Notes under the pieces: model-generated
Database searches by the model: none
The model's input: the letters and a program-made list of their open reading frames with translations, nothing else
What the model was told of the DNA's origin: nothing
In this document: positions 1 to 10,100 of the stretch, piece after piece
How positions within the stretch are numbered: the first letter of the stretch is position 1
Layout of the letters: each line of letters starts with the position of its first letter
Assembly (NCBI GenBank): GCA_017535665.1
Contig: JAFXTS010000014.1
Location: 1 to 64,000 of the forward strand
Origin: Bacteroidales bacterium
GTDB lineage: Bacteria; Bacteroidota; Bacteroidia; Bacteroidales; WCHB1-69
Direction: 5' to 3'
DNA: 64,000 bases
Made by a program: the position numbers and the translations under genes

Positions 1-572
1 CAAACTCTCCATCCTAATTAATTTCTTTCTTTTGTTTGTCTGTCCCGGCCTCGTCTTATCGCTTGAGTCTCTCAAAAGAATCTCTTGAGTGTTTGCTACA
101 TCATTCCATTCATTCAAAGAACAAATCCCCGTCGTTTTTCCTCTCCTCTTCCGCCCCTGCTTGGGGCGCGTCTCCCTACTGGCGCGCCGTTCGTGTGACG
201 CGCAAAACGGGATTGCAAAAATACTGCTTTTTCCATTCATACAACACCTATCTGCGTATTTTTTTCAAAAATTTTTCATTTCATTGATTATCAGTAAAAT
301 AATTTTCAAATTTTTCAAATTTTGACATCAAAATGAGCGAAAATTGGACAAATTTCGGAGTTTTTGGGGCTGTTGAGAGAGTTGATTTCGGAGTTTTTTG
401 GGAATTTGGGCGCAAAAACGTGTTTGAGGAGGGGGTGATGGCATCTCATTTTATCACCCACTATTCCTACCATAATATATAAATACGATTTTAACGCTTT
501 TTTGGAAATCTATTCCCCAAAAAAGTCGTATTTTTGCACCATTAAAAATTTATTCACCAAAACATTATTACT
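1..572. other. Gene-free left edge
   Basis: No convincing coding region is visible here. A minus-strand -7 box (TATTTTTG, complement of 215-222) points off the left edge, so the first ~200 bases may be the 5' untranslated region of a gene outside the window. A short direct repeat, TTTCGGAGTTTTT, occurs near 353 and 387. The right end holds the promoter of the next gene. Confidence 0.5.
529..536 (+). promoter_or_regulatory. -7 promoter box TATTTTTG
   Basis: An exact match to the Bacteroidota TAnnTTTG box, 36 bases before the start codon of the secreted protein at 573. A TTTG lies at 501-504, slightly farther away than the usual -33 spacing. Confidence 0.7.
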
Positions 573-1952
573 ATGAAAAGAATCTTTACCTTTGTGATGG
601 CCATGCTCTGCGTGAGCATGATGTTTGCCCAGAGCAACAAGTACGAGGTGGTAGGCGTACCCGCAGGTCCGGAAATGGATCGTAGCGACTGGTACGGCTG
701 GTACACCCAGAGCGGTTATGTACACGTACAGCCAGCTGAAAGCGAGTACATGCTATATATACCCGCTGGCACTTTTGAAACCGATGTGACCTTGGAGAAA
801 GTACGTTTCTACACCATCCCAAGTGAAAACATCACCAACTACACCGGAGATCCATTCACGCTGGATGTCAACTTCCAGATCAGAATTTACACGGGGTGCT
901 CCATCAACGGAACGACCTTCGATCCTGGCACAGTTGCACAAACGCAGATTTACAATCCCTCAAACGCAGGTGCTGAGGCTGGGATTCAGCTGGTTACCCT
1001 TAACCAACCCTTCACCGTTCATCCGACCGACAACGTCTGCGTGGCTATCTACTGCGATGACCGGTGTAGCATGGGATTATGCGATGACGATGCCGATTGC
1101 GCTGGTATCAACTTCGCCATGTGGCCGGAATATGACGCCAATGCATATCATCACTACTACTGGACTGGCGGGAACCCCGCTTGGGCATACGAAAATGCTA
1201 CCGTGGCCGAACACGACCCGTGGAACCTCTCCGTGTATTACAACGACGGTCTGCCCTACGTCCACAAATGCAACTTGTACGCCGAAATCTACGATCCGAA
1301 TGACAACCAGACCTATCCTGATGAAATCACAGCCCTTACGGTTGACCCCTATACTGACTCTATTTATTTCTATGGTGGAGTCTTTAACAAAGGCATTGAC
1401 ACCTCCATCAGCAGCTGCACTGTGAGCATTTACATGATTGACCAGAATCTGGGGAATGTCTATTTCTGGGAAAACGAAGCAGTGGGACAATATGACATTG
1501 ACACATTGGAAGTGAACTACGGTTGGCGTTTTGGCCCCTTCGGTCTCGTTGGTCTCTATGAAGGAACATTTTTAGATGACGCTGAAGGTCTTTCCTGGCC
1601 TCTACAGCTCTGCTTGAACATCGAACCCAACTTCACAGATCCTTCCACCTACATCGACCCCAATTTGGACGACAACACCTATTGCATTACCGTTGATTAT
1701 GACAATGGCATCCAGCCCTACAGCAACACGGTGAACGTGTTCCCGAACCCGGCCAGCACTGCCATCACCGTTGAGAATGTGGCAGGCGCTCAGATTTCCG
1801 TCTTCAACATCGCAGGACAGGAAGTTCTCTCTGTTGAAGCTGCTAACGCCAACGAAACACTCAATGTCAGCGCTCTTCCCGAGGGCATGTACATTGTGCG
1901 CGTGGTGAACGGCACCGAGGTCGGCACCAGCAAGGTCAGCATCGTGAGATAA
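573..1952 (+). CDS. Secreted protein with T9SS type A sorting domain
   Basis: 459 residues. Residues 1-19 form a signal peptide (MKRIFTF..., ending FAQ). The last ~75 residues, from VNVFPNPAS, are a type A T9SS C-terminal sorting domain, so the protein is expected to cross the outer membrane through T9SS and be anchored or released. The middle (about 20-380) is an acidic, aromatic-rich, probably beta-rich region with a cluster of cysteines near residues 155-180. I do not recognise a family there and assign no function. The gene has its own promoter and ends at a shared bidirectional terminator, so it looks monocistronic. Confidence 0.85.
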   Translation: MKRIFTFVMAMLCVSMMFAQSNKYEVVGVPAGPEMDRSDWYGWYTQSGYVHVQPAESEYMLYIPAGTFETDVTLEKVRFYTIPSENITNYTGDPFTLDVNFQIRIYTGCSINGTTFDPGTVAQTQIYNPSNAGAEAGIQLVTLNQPFTVHPTDNVCVAIYCDDRCSMGLCDDDADCAGINFAMWPEYDANAYHHYYWTGGNPAWAYENATVAEHDPWNLSVYYNDGLPYVHKCNLYAEIYDPNDNQTYPDEITALTVDPYTDSIYFYGGVFNKGIDTSISSCTVSIYMIDQNLGNVYFWENEAVGQYDIDTLEVNYGWRFGPFGLVGLYEGTFLDDAEGLSWPLQLCLNIEPNFTDPSTYIDPNLDDNTYCITVDYDNGIQPYSNTVNVFPNPASTAITVENVAGAQISVFNIAGQEVLSVEAANANETLNVSALPEGMYIVRVVNGTEVGTSKVSIVR

Positions 1953-1975
1953 TTGCTGATTCTTTTACAGAAACA

Positions 1976-2008
1976 AAAATCCCGAAAGCGACGCTTTCGG
2001 GATTTTTT
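1976..2008. terminator. Bidirectional intrinsic terminator
   Basis: Inverted repeat AAAATCCCGAAAGC / GCTTTCGGGATTTT with A- and T-runs on the two sides. It lies between the converging ends of the secreted-protein gene (+) and xseA (-), so it can serve both. Confidence 0.85.
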
Positions 2009-2026
2009 ATTTAGACGAAAACCCAA

Positions 2027-3271
2027 CTACTTCACCACCGACTTCACGGTTCCTTGATACAGCTTGGTTTCAATCTCCGAACCTGCCGGCAGCTGCGAAG
2101 CATCGGTGACGGGCTTGCCGTTATGTAGCGTAATACTAAATCCGCGCCTGAGGATGTTGGCCGGATCGAGCAGCTGCATCTTCTCCTCAAAATGGGAAAT
2201 TCGAGTGGACGCCACCGCCAAAATCTGCTTACTATATATATACACGTCAGACTGAGCCTTGTCGAGGGCAAAGTTCTCGGCTGTTAAACGGCGATGAAAC
2301 GACAGTTTGAAGTCGGCCTCGCACTGCGCCAAAGCTGCATTCTCGCGCTCGAGCATCCAGCGCACCGACTGTGCAAGCGCAGTCCCCAGCTCATCCAGCC
2401 GCTGCTCAAACTCCGCAAAACGGTTGATGAGGTAATAGGCCACCTCGGTAGGGGTAATCTTATTGGCAAAAGAAACGCTCTCGGTGATGGTTTCGTTGGT
2501 GGAATGCCCAATGCCCGACAGCACCGGCAGCGGGAAGGTCGCCACCCGATGGGCCAGCGCGTACTGGTCGTAGCAACTGAGCCCCACATCTCCTCCCCCA
2601 CCTCGGATGATGGCCACACAATCGAACTCCTCCTTCCGTTTCTCAATCAAGTCGAGTTGCTGGAGCATGGTATCCACAGCTTTATCACTCTGCAAAAGAG
2701 ATGGAAATAATTCTGTATCAAAATGATAACCCTGCTTATTTCTCTGCAAAGTCACCATAAAATCGCTATATCCTTTGCTGGTTTCAATGGAGATGACCGC
2801 AATACGCTGCGGCACCAACGGCATCGTAAGTTTTTTGTTGGCCTCGAAAACACCCTCCTGCTTCAGTCGGGCAATGGTTTGCAGGCGGTTACGGGCCATC
2901 TCGCCCAAAGTGAAAGCCGGCTCAATATTCTGGATGAAAAGCGCCAGACCATACTGCGGACTATATTGGATGGTAGCCAGACACAAAATGGTGATGCCAT
3001 CCTTGAGCGGTTCGCCCGTGATACGCAGGAAGTTATCGTTGATCCGTTCAAAATCATTTCGCCAAATCACCGCTCGCATCTGGGCTTTCACCTTATTCTC
3101 CTCCTTTTCCACCAGTTCAGGGAAACAATGTCCACTACGAGGGTAGCGGTTCAACTTAATCATCTCAGCCTGAACATAATAGGGATGCTTGTAGGTACGC
3201 TCAATCATCGACTGGATGCTTTGGCCGACCTGCGTGAGGGTATAGATGGGTTTGTCGTTAAAAGTAGGCAT
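2027..3271 (-). CDS. xseA: Exodeoxyribonuclease VII large subunit
   Basis: 414 residues. Catalytic subunit of exonuclease VII, which degrades single-stranded DNA to oligonucleotides in repair. An N-terminal OB-fold-like region (about 1-110) is followed by the catalytic domain with RGGGGDVGLSCYDQ (near 230) and GIGHSTNETI (near 265), which match the conserved glycine-rich and GIGH-E/T motifs of XseA. The C-terminal third is helical. It starts 8 bases after the DUF389 gene and is probably co-transcribed with it. The small subunit xseB is 27 kb away at 30304. Confidence 0.93.
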   Translation of the reverse strand: MPTFNDKPIYTLTQVGQSIQSMIERTYKHPYYVQAEMIKLNRYPRSGHCFPELVEKEENKVKAQMRAVIWRNDFERINDNFLRITGEPLKDGITILCLATIQYSPQYGLALFIQNIEPAFTLGEMARNRLQTIARLKQEGVFEANKKLTMPLVPQRIAVISIETSKGYSDFMVTLQRNKQGYHFDTELFPSLLQSDKAVDTMLQQLDLIEKRKEEFDCVAIIRGGGGDVGLSCYDQYALAHRVATFPLPVLSGIGHSTNETITESVSFANKITPTEVAYYLINRFAEFEQRLDELGTALAQSVRWMLERENAALAQCEADFKLSFHRRLTAENFALDKAQSDVYIYSKQILAVASTRISHFEEKMQLLDPANILRRGFSITLHNGKPVTDASQLPAGSEIETKLYQGTVKSVVK

Positions 3272-3278
3272 GGTCGAA

Positions 3279-4700
3279 TTAGTTGGCGGAAAGGATTCTT
3301 ACTTCGTCCACATCGAGCATGAAGAGCAGCTGTTGTTTCAGTTCGGCCTGGACAGCAGATCGGTTGGCTCCTTCTTTCCAAGTGACAACCACGGTAGTAA
3401 GGGTTTGATCGTCATTTTTATCTATCTGATAATCAATCATCTTACTAACAGATACTGCTGCAATACTTTCGGGATAACGCTCCCCTATGCGCTGCGATAG
3501 TTTTTTATAACTTTCGGCATCGCCGGAAAGGGTTGCGATTTGTGCATCCTGTTCCTTGATGACCCTGTCGCGTTCAGCGATCATCTGTCCCAATTGTCCG
3601 GCCTGAATCTCAGCATTGAAAACATTTCCCATCTGTTTGATTTTCAACTCAGTAGTATTCAGTCCGTAGTCATGGCGCATAACCGACCGCAGCGAATCTG
3701 CGAGCACGGGGGTAACCTCGCTGCCCACAATCGACAACGTGACCGTAGGATTGGATCTGTCGAACACTTTTTCCACATTCACCACTTGCTGGTTAGAGGA
3801 GAGGTGTTGACCGTCGCGAAGGTCGGTGACGAACTTGTTGACTTGGCTGTTGAACACCGACTCGCGCACCACATTGACAGCGGTGAAGAGGCTGGGAATC
3901 ATCACCATGATGGCGAGGATAATGACGATCCTTTTGACGATTTTCTCGCGGCGGGCATCCACGAATTTATGCTGGGGAAAATGGAGGTAGCGCACCATGA
4001 CGAAGGTGGCGAGGGCGATGAAGAAGGAGTTGATAAAGAAGAGGTAGGAGGCCCCGAAGGCGTACGAAAGTTGCCATGTGGCGATGCCATAGCCGGCGGT
4101 GCAGAGCGGCGGCATCAAGGCGGTGGCGATGGCCACACCCGACACCACCGTAAAAGGCAAATCCTTGCGGGAAGCGGCCACGATGCCGGCCAGTCCGCCG
4201 AAGGTGGCGATGAGCACATCGTAGATGGTGGGACGCGTACGGGCCAGAAGTTCCGACTGGGCATCGCCCAACGGCGACAGCAGGAAGTAGAGGGTGGAAG
4301 CCAACAGGCTGATAACCACCATCACCAGCAGGTTGCGAACCGACTTGCGCAGCAGTTCCATGTCGTAGATACCCACCGCAAGGCCCACCCCGTTGATAGG
4401 TCCCATCAGGGGGGAAATCAACATGGCGCCGATGATGACGGCGGTGGAGTTGACATTCAGTCCCACCGAAGCGATGATGACGGCGAAGCCTAACAGCCAC
4501 AAGTTGATGCCCTTGAATTCCACCGAGCGCTGTATGGAGGCCATGGTGGCTTCCGCATCGGTATCTTCCTGGATGCGAAAAAGCTTTTTAGTATAGAGGG
4601 CAGAGGCCCTCAGTTTTTCCCAAAAAGCCTTTCCTGAAAACTTTTGAGAATTTCCTTGAGGAACTCCATCTCGTTCGTTATTCTGATTATCCATATTCAT
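3279..4700 (-). CDS. DUF389 membrane protein
   Basis: About 473 residues from the start chosen here. The open frame extends upstream to 4835, but a minus-strand -7 box at 4731-4738 would place transcription start near 4724, so the ATG at 4700 (MNMDNQ) or 4694 is the likely start. The family signature NSTAVIIGAMLISPLMGPI and the following hydrophobic segments (about six between residues ~75 and ~270) match DUF389. A soluble C-terminal domain of ~200 residues with a coiled-coil-like stretch (MIAERDRVIKEQDAQI) follows. The molecular function of the family is not established. First gene of a two-gene unit with xseA. Confidence 0.85.
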   Translation of the reverse strand: MNMDNQNNERDGVPQGNSQKFSGKAFWEKLRASALYTKKLFRIQEDTDAEATMASIQRSVEFKGINLWLLGFAVIIASVGLNVNSTAVIIGAMLISPLMGPINGVGLAVGIYDMELLRKSVRNLLVMVVISLLASTLYFLLSPLGDAQSELLARTRPTIYDVLIATFGGLAGIVAASRKDLPFTVVSGVAIATALMPPLCTAGYGIATWQLSYAFGASYLFFINSFFIALATFVMVRYLHFPQHKFVDARREKIVKRIVIILAIMVMIPSLFTAVNVVRESVFNSQVNKFVTDLRDGQHLSSNQQVVNVEKVFDRSNPTVTLSIVGSEVTPVLADSLRSVMRHDYGLNTTELKIKQMGNVFNAEIQAGQLGQMIAERDRVIKEQDAQIATLSGDAESYKKLSQRIGERYPESIAAVSVSKMIDYQIDKNDDQTLTTVVVTWKEGANRSAVQAELKQQLLFMLDVDEVRILSAN

Positions 4701-4730
4701 CAATAAAAATAAAAAAATAAAATCAATGTG

Positions 4731-4738
4731 CAAAAATA
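4731..4738 (-). promoter_or_regulatory. -7 promoter box for the DUF389-xseA unit
   Basis: Minus-strand TATTTTTG followed by C, an exact TAnnTTTG match. It lies inside the longest open frame of the DUF389 gene and therefore argues for the internal start at 4700. Confidence 0.7.
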
Positions 4739-4793
4739 CAGAATTTTCACCAATAATCCCTTTCATTACAAACATCCTCCGAAAAAAAATGCT

Positions 4794-4801
4794 TACTTTT
4801 G
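4794..4801 (+). promoter_or_regulatory. -7 promoter box TACTTTTG
   Basis: Exact TAnnTTTG match, 67 bases before the start codon of the adhesin-like gene at 4869. It is arranged divergently with the DUF389 promoter. Confidence 0.65.
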
Positions 4802-4868
4802 CATTCGCATTCATATATAAGATAATTATTCGCATTTATCATTCAACATATTCTAAATCAATAACATT

Positions 4869-6509
4869 ATGAAAAAAATCTTTACTCTTATTGTACTCCT
4901 CTGTGCATGTTTTTTGGCCACACATGCCCAAACCATTCTGATGAGCGAGGGATTTGAAGACGGACTTCCCGAAACGTGGAACAACATCGACCAAGATGGC
5001 GACGGTTTTTCATGGGAGGTGCTGACGATGGATGAGGATGAGATTTCGGCCCACACCGGAAATGGGTGCATCACCTCATTATCGTTTGATAATGACGAGG
5101 TTGAAGCTCTGAATCCCAACAACTACCTCGTGACTCCGGCCATCACCATTCCCAGCAATCTCACAGCGGCTAACATGCCGATGCTCTCGTGGTGGGTTGC
5201 CGCACAGGACCCGGAATATCCGGCCGACTACTATGAGATCCGCATCTCCACGAGCGGAAACTCCGCCGACGACTTCTCCGCCAGCGCCGTCTATGCCGAA
5301 ATTCTTTCCACCGACGAGTGGGCCATGCACACGGTGGACCTCCGAAACTATATCGGACAGACCATCTACATCGCCTTCATCCACACCAACTGCTCTGACG
5401 AGTTCATGATGAAGCTGGACGACATTGCAGTTCTCTACTTCGACACTCCCGCCATCGTCACTACGCCCGACGTGCTGGACTTTGGCAGTGTAATGATCAA
5501 CACCACCTCCGCATCAATGCCGGTGAATGTCATCTCGGCCCTGCTCGACGGCACCATCAGCGTGAGTTGCGAATCACCCTTCTCCATCTCCATCAACAAC
5601 AACAATTTCAGCACCTCGCAGTCGATGACCGCCAATGTTTCCACCTCGCTGTTTGTGAGATACGAGCCGACTGCTGAAGGCACCGACGAGGGTGTCATCA
5701 CCCTGACCAACGGCGCCACTACCGCCACCATCAGCGTAAGTGGCCTTGCTGTCAACTGCGACAATGCTCTGCAACTTCCTTTTTATGAAGATTTTGAAAA
5801 TGAAATCACCCCCTGTTGGACGCTTCGCGACGCTGACCACGACGGCATGAATTGGATGTGGATGAACGACGGTTTCGGCCATGAGAGCGACGGCTACTAC
5901 CTCTCATATTCGTATGACGAGGAGGAATGGGAAGACCTTATGCCGAACGACTGGCTCATCACGCCACGCATCGCCATTCCGAGCACGGGTGCCCATATCA
6001 ACTGGTGGGCAGCAGCCTACGATGAAGGTTTTCCGGACAACAGCTATGAAGTGCGCGTTTCCACCACACAAGATTTCGAGAACAGCGAGGTCATCTACAG
6101 CGAGATGGTCACTACCGATGAGTATGGGCAGCGTTTTGCCAACCTCACCGGTTTTGAAGGACAGGAGGTCTATATCGCCTTCGTTCACAACACCAACACC
6201 AACCTGTATGAGGAGTCGTACGCCCTCGTTATCGATGACATCCGTATCGAAGAGGGTGTGGGCATCGAGGAGAACACTTGCAGTCCGGCACTTTCCGTGT
6301 ATCCCAACCCGGCCACGCAGATGCTGAACATCAAGGGCGAAGGATTTGAACGCTGCACGGTGGTGAACGCCCTCGGACAGACGGTCGTCAGCGAGCCGAT
6401 GGTGAATGGCGAGCTTCACCTCAACATTTCGCATCTCTCCAATGGGGTTTACTTTGTGAAATGCAGCGGCGACGGCACGGTAGAAACAGTCAAAATCATC
6501 AAGAAATAA
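4869..6509 (+). CDS. T9SS-secreted protein with two choice-of-anchor J (cleaved adhesin-like) domains
   Basis: 546 residues with a signal peptide at 1-20 (ends THAQ). Two repeats of the cleaved-adhesin / choice-of-anchor J fold are recognisable at about 26-190 and 300-455. Each opens with FE(D/N)...W..D.DGDG-like text, contains NYLVTPAI or DWLITPRI and WWVAAQD or WWAAAYDE, and ends with IYIAF.H and a DDI strand. Between them lies a beta-sandwich region. Residues from LSVYPNPATQ to the end are a type A T9SS sorting domain. Known relatives include adhesin domains of gingipains; carbohydrate or protein binding at the cell surface is an inference. The C-terminal 330 residues resemble those of the 7114-11250 protein. 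Confidence 0.88.
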   Translation: MKKIFTLIVLLCACFLATHAQTILMSEGFEDGLPETWNNIDQDGDGFSWEVLTMDEDEISAHTGNGCITSLSFDNDEVEALNPNNYLVTPAITIPSNLTAANMPMLSWWVAAQDPEYPADYYEIRISTSGNSADDFSASAVYAEILSTDEWAMHTVDLRNYIGQTIYIAFIHTNCSDEFMMKLDDIAVLYFDTPAIVTTPDVLDFGSVMINTTSASMPVNVISALLDGTISVSCESPFSISINNNNFSTSQSMTANVSTSLFVRYEPTAEGTDEGVITLTNGATTATISVSGLAVNCDNALQLPFYEDFENEITPCWTLRDADHDGMNWMWMNDGFGHESDGYYLSYSYDEEEWEDLMPNDWLITPRIAIPSTGAHINWWAAAYDEGFPDNSYEVRVSTTQDFENSEVIYSEMVTTDEYGQRFANLTGFEGQEVYIAFVHNTNTNLYEESYALVIDDIRIEEGVGIEENTCSPALSVYPNPATQMLNIKGEGFERCTVVNALGQTVVSEPMVNGELHLNISHLSNGVYFVKCSGDGTVETVKIIKK

Positions 6510-6530
6510 GCTATCCAACAATATTTTACA

Positions 6531-6562
6531 AAAACGGTCGTTATGATACGGCCGTTTTTTTT
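6531..6562 (+). terminator. Intrinsic terminator
   Basis: Hairpin AAAACGGTCGT / ACGGCCGTTTT with one G-T pair, followed by a T-run, just after the adhesin-like gene. Confidence 0.8.
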
Positions 6563-6580
6563 ATTCAAAAATCAATCAAT

Positions 6581-7045
6581 ATGAAAGCAACACGCATCTC
6601 CCTTCTGATTCTCATCCTATTATGTGCAATGGTTCCGCACACGCAGGCGCAGCAGGCTGGTGACAAGATTGTGGGCACCTATTATGTGAAGGATGACCAG
6701 TCGCCCGAGGAGGCTAAGATTAGGATATATCGCACTACGTCAGGCACCTATGCGGGAAAGACGGTATGGGTGAAGAACCCGAATTTCAAAGATGGCACCC
6801 CGAAACGCGACGTCAAGAATCCCGATCCCAACAAACGCAACACGCCAGCCGACCAGATTCAGATGTTGTTTCATTTCAAATATGATGCCAAGAAAAACGA
6901 GTGGGTGGATGGTGAGATTTACGATCCAGTACACGGCAAGTATTACAAGTGCAAGATGTGGTTTTCGGACGACAAGACCTTGCAGCTCAGGGGCTACATC
7001 GGCGTGCCAGCATTTGGCCGAACGATGTCTTGGAAGAAGTTGTAA
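6581..7045 (+). CDS. DUF2147 secreted protein
   Basis: 154 residues. The ATG at 6581 is preferred over a longer frame beginning at 6461, because the longer one overlaps the end of the previous gene and its terminator. The chosen start gives a clean signal peptide (MKATRISLLILILLCAMV..., ending TQAQ). The mature part has the DUF2147 pattern: GTYYVKDD near the start, Y-x-G-K-x-VWVKNPN, WVDGEIYDPVHGKYYKC and RGYIGVPAFGRTMSWKK at the end. DUF2147 proteins are small periplasmic or surface beta-barrel-like proteins of unknown role. A paralogue is at 41969. No -7 box is evident, so it may depend on read-through. Confidence 0.85.
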   Translation: MKATRISLLILILLCAMVPHTQAQQAGDKIVGTYYVKDDQSPEEAKIRIYRTTSGTYAGKTVWVKNPNFKDGTPKRDVKNPDPNKRNTPADQIQMLFHFKYDAKKNEWVDGEIYDPVHGKYYKCKMWFSDDKTLQLRGYIGVPAFGRTMSWKKL

Positions 7046-7065
7046 TTGTCTCTTTCAAGATATAA

Positions 7066-7098
7066 AAAAACGGCCAGTCTTTCGACTGGCCGTTTTCG
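7066..7098. terminator. Bidirectional intrinsic terminator
   Basis: AAAACGGCCAGTC / GACTGGCCGTTTT with a TTTC loop. It lies between the converging DUF2147 gene (+) and the large T9SS gene (-). Confidence 0.88.
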
Positions 7099-7113
7099 TT
7101 ATCAGTAAATCAA

Positions 7114-10100
7114 CTATTTCTTGATCACCTTAACCGTCTCCACTTCGCTGCCGTTGATGAGGCGTACGAAATAGACACCGTTGCTAAGTTCAGATACGTT
7201 GATCTGGGCATTGCCGTTCACCAGATTGTTGCTGATGACGGTCTGTCCGAGCATGTTCACCAACTGGTATTGCTCGAAGCCCTGAGCGCTAACATTGATG
7301 ACGTTGGTAGCCGGGTTCGGATAAACATTGATGTTGGACATCTCATTTTCCTCAACGCCAGTCAAACCAGCAGTAATGTTGATATCATCAAGGTTAAGAC
7401 GGAACAAATCTGAACAATCATTATGCACGAATGCAATATAGATGTTCTGATTAGCAAAATCAAGGTCCCAACTTTTCTTTACCCAAACAGTTGAAGAAAG
7501 GGTTTCATCAATGAGAACGGTATTGAAGTCACTGATATTGGTACCTGTTGTGGAAACCAAGACCTGATAATGCTCTTGCGGATAGCTGGGATCCTGAGGA
7601 GCGACCCAGAATTCGAGGTGAGCGCCTTCTTCAGGAATAGCGAGCTTGGGAGTAATCAACCAGTTGTCGGGGTTGAGAGCTCCACCACCGCTAACCCATG
7701 AAGCTGAGGTATAGAGGCCCGATCCACTGTGAGCATAGTCGGCATAGTCGGTCATCAGCTGCCAAGTGTAGCCGTCACCGTCATTGTCGATATTCGTCCA
7801 GCACTCTACGAGTTCTGCTTCAAAACCTTCGGTGAAGGGGAGAGTGGCACCCTCGCTGCAATCGAACACCTGACCATTCAAGTTGATGGTGGCGGTTAGG
7901 TCGCCTGAGGTGAGGGTAACGGTACCCGTATGCGAACCAGCAGCAGCATCGGCAGCGATTCTCACATAGAGAACCTCTTCCACATGGTTGGTATTGACTG
8001 CGATGGTGGCGGTGGTAGCGTAGGTGGCGCCATCAACAGACACCTCGAAGGGAGCTGTAACTTCAACCGCGATGTCGGCATCCAGCGTGTAAGCCTCCAC
8101 ATCGGAGGTAGCGGGAGAAGAGGGGCTACCTGCAATACCGCTGAGGGTAAGAGCGGTAGGATTGGCGGTCAGCATAGGAGCGTGGAGGAGTTCCCCACAA
8201 ACGGTGTCGCTGGCCAAGGAGAGGCACTGGGTAGTACCGTCGGTGTAGTAAGCCTTCACGAAATAGCAGTAAGTGCCAGGAGCCACAGTGTCGTTGTAAG
8301 AGGTCTCAGTGGTGGTAGCAAACTCGTGGACATTGCCGTTCTTGTATAGTCTGTACTCTACGAAGTCGGTAGTGTTTTCTGGGGCTTCCCAAGTGAGAGC
8401 CATATGGGTGTAGTCGGTGGGAACCACCTGGAGGTTGTTAGGAGCATCGCAGTCGGGAGCAATGATATGGAAAGTAACGGGAATCACCTCAGCACCCACG
8501 TATGGATTGTTGGTGGTGATGGTGAGGTTGGCGTAGTAGTCGCCCATCGGGTTGTTGCCATTGAAGTTGAGAGTAATGTCGGTGCTCTGACCGCCAGCGG
8601 CAATCTGACCGCTACCGGGGGTTACCGAGAGCCAGCCTGCATCAGCAATATCAAATACATTGATGATGTTGGGATCCTGCTGTGAGTTGGACATGATGAC
8701 GAACTTGCCAGGCACGAGGTCGGCGGTGCTGAATGCGCCACCAGCGGTACCCGTAACATCGGAGTTGATGGTGCTGATATCAACGGTGGTGTTGGTCAGC
8801 GCATTGTTGGCGATATCATACTGTACAAATACAGAGCCTTCGTTGGCCTGCGTGAAGAGCCAGAGGAAAGGACCACCAGCGGTATAGTTGTCGTAGGCGG
8901 AGCCGTAGGCACTCTCAATTGTGGTGGGACCCGTCACCAAAATATTGCCCGTACGGTCGATGAGGTAGAGGTCTGACCAGTTACCTACCCAGAAGCCGTC
9001 GTTTTCAGGGTCGTAGGAGCAGTGGCGGATAGCGCTCACCTGGGTGTTGATGGTGGAAACCAGCGTATGGTTAGCCAGGTCAAGTTGATAGAGGGAGCTG
9101 GAACTTGCACCAACATAGAAGTAGGTACCGTCGTAGGTAAGGTCGCGGCAGCCGCTAACGCCGGCGATGTCGAAGCCCTCAATCATATTGCCGTCGAGGT
9201 CGTATTTCACAAAAGTGTAACCACTGGTAGGAGTTGTCTGCCAACTGCAGGTGTAGATGTAGTTGCCGTCGGTAGCGATACCTTGCTGGCCTGCGGAAGT
9301 GGCATTCATGGTGGAGAGCAGATCCCATGCTGCGCGGGTGGGCTCACCCACGATGGTAGCGATGGTGGAGTTGAGGTCTGCGGTGGAAAGGCTCTTGGCT
9401 CTCTGAGCGGTGGTAAAGTTGTAGTTGGCGGCGGTATTCTCCTCCGAGCGGCCACGTACAAACTCCACACCGGTACTCCATGTAAGGTTGCCATCGCCAG
9501 TGTTGGCAACGGTGATGGGTGAGAACTGAGTATCGAGACCCTGGGTAGTCGTCACATCAATCGGGGCTGCGTAGGTCACTTGCAGACCAGGAGCCGTCAT
9601 GGCGAAATTGATGGTGGTATCGGAGAAGATGCCGGTGAAGGCGGTGCTGGCATTGTTGTAACCCGTAGCGTTCACCACGATGCTATAGGGGAAGGCTTCC
9701 ACGATGCTGTCTTTCTCATAATAGCCGGCAGCGTCGGTGGTAACCATTCCGCCATTCAAGCCGCTGATGGCGACATTAGCATTGGCGATCGGAGTGTTGG
9801 TGGCAGCCACTGTAATCGTACCGCTCACAGTATAGTAAGTGGGGGGAGTACAGGTGTTGTTGTAGGTCAGGAACGTACCAGCAGAAGGAGTACCTTCGCT
9901 CTGATAGACCAGAATACCGAAGCTGTTGGTGATGGTGAAGGAGCATTCGCTATCGTAATTACCTCCTACCCAGTTGAAGGTGTAAGTACCTACAGCGAGG
10001 GGAACCAGTTCAGTACCGCCAGTGCCGCTGCAGGTATAGGAACCCACGAGTGTATTGGTATTGTCGTAGATTTCGATGGCAGCGCCGTTCCAGCCGTCGC

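Noticed and set aside
36-325. Short plus-strand open frames at the left edge
   Set aside because: No start context, low-complexity translation and two overlapping frames; more likely a 5' untranslated region of a leftward gene.
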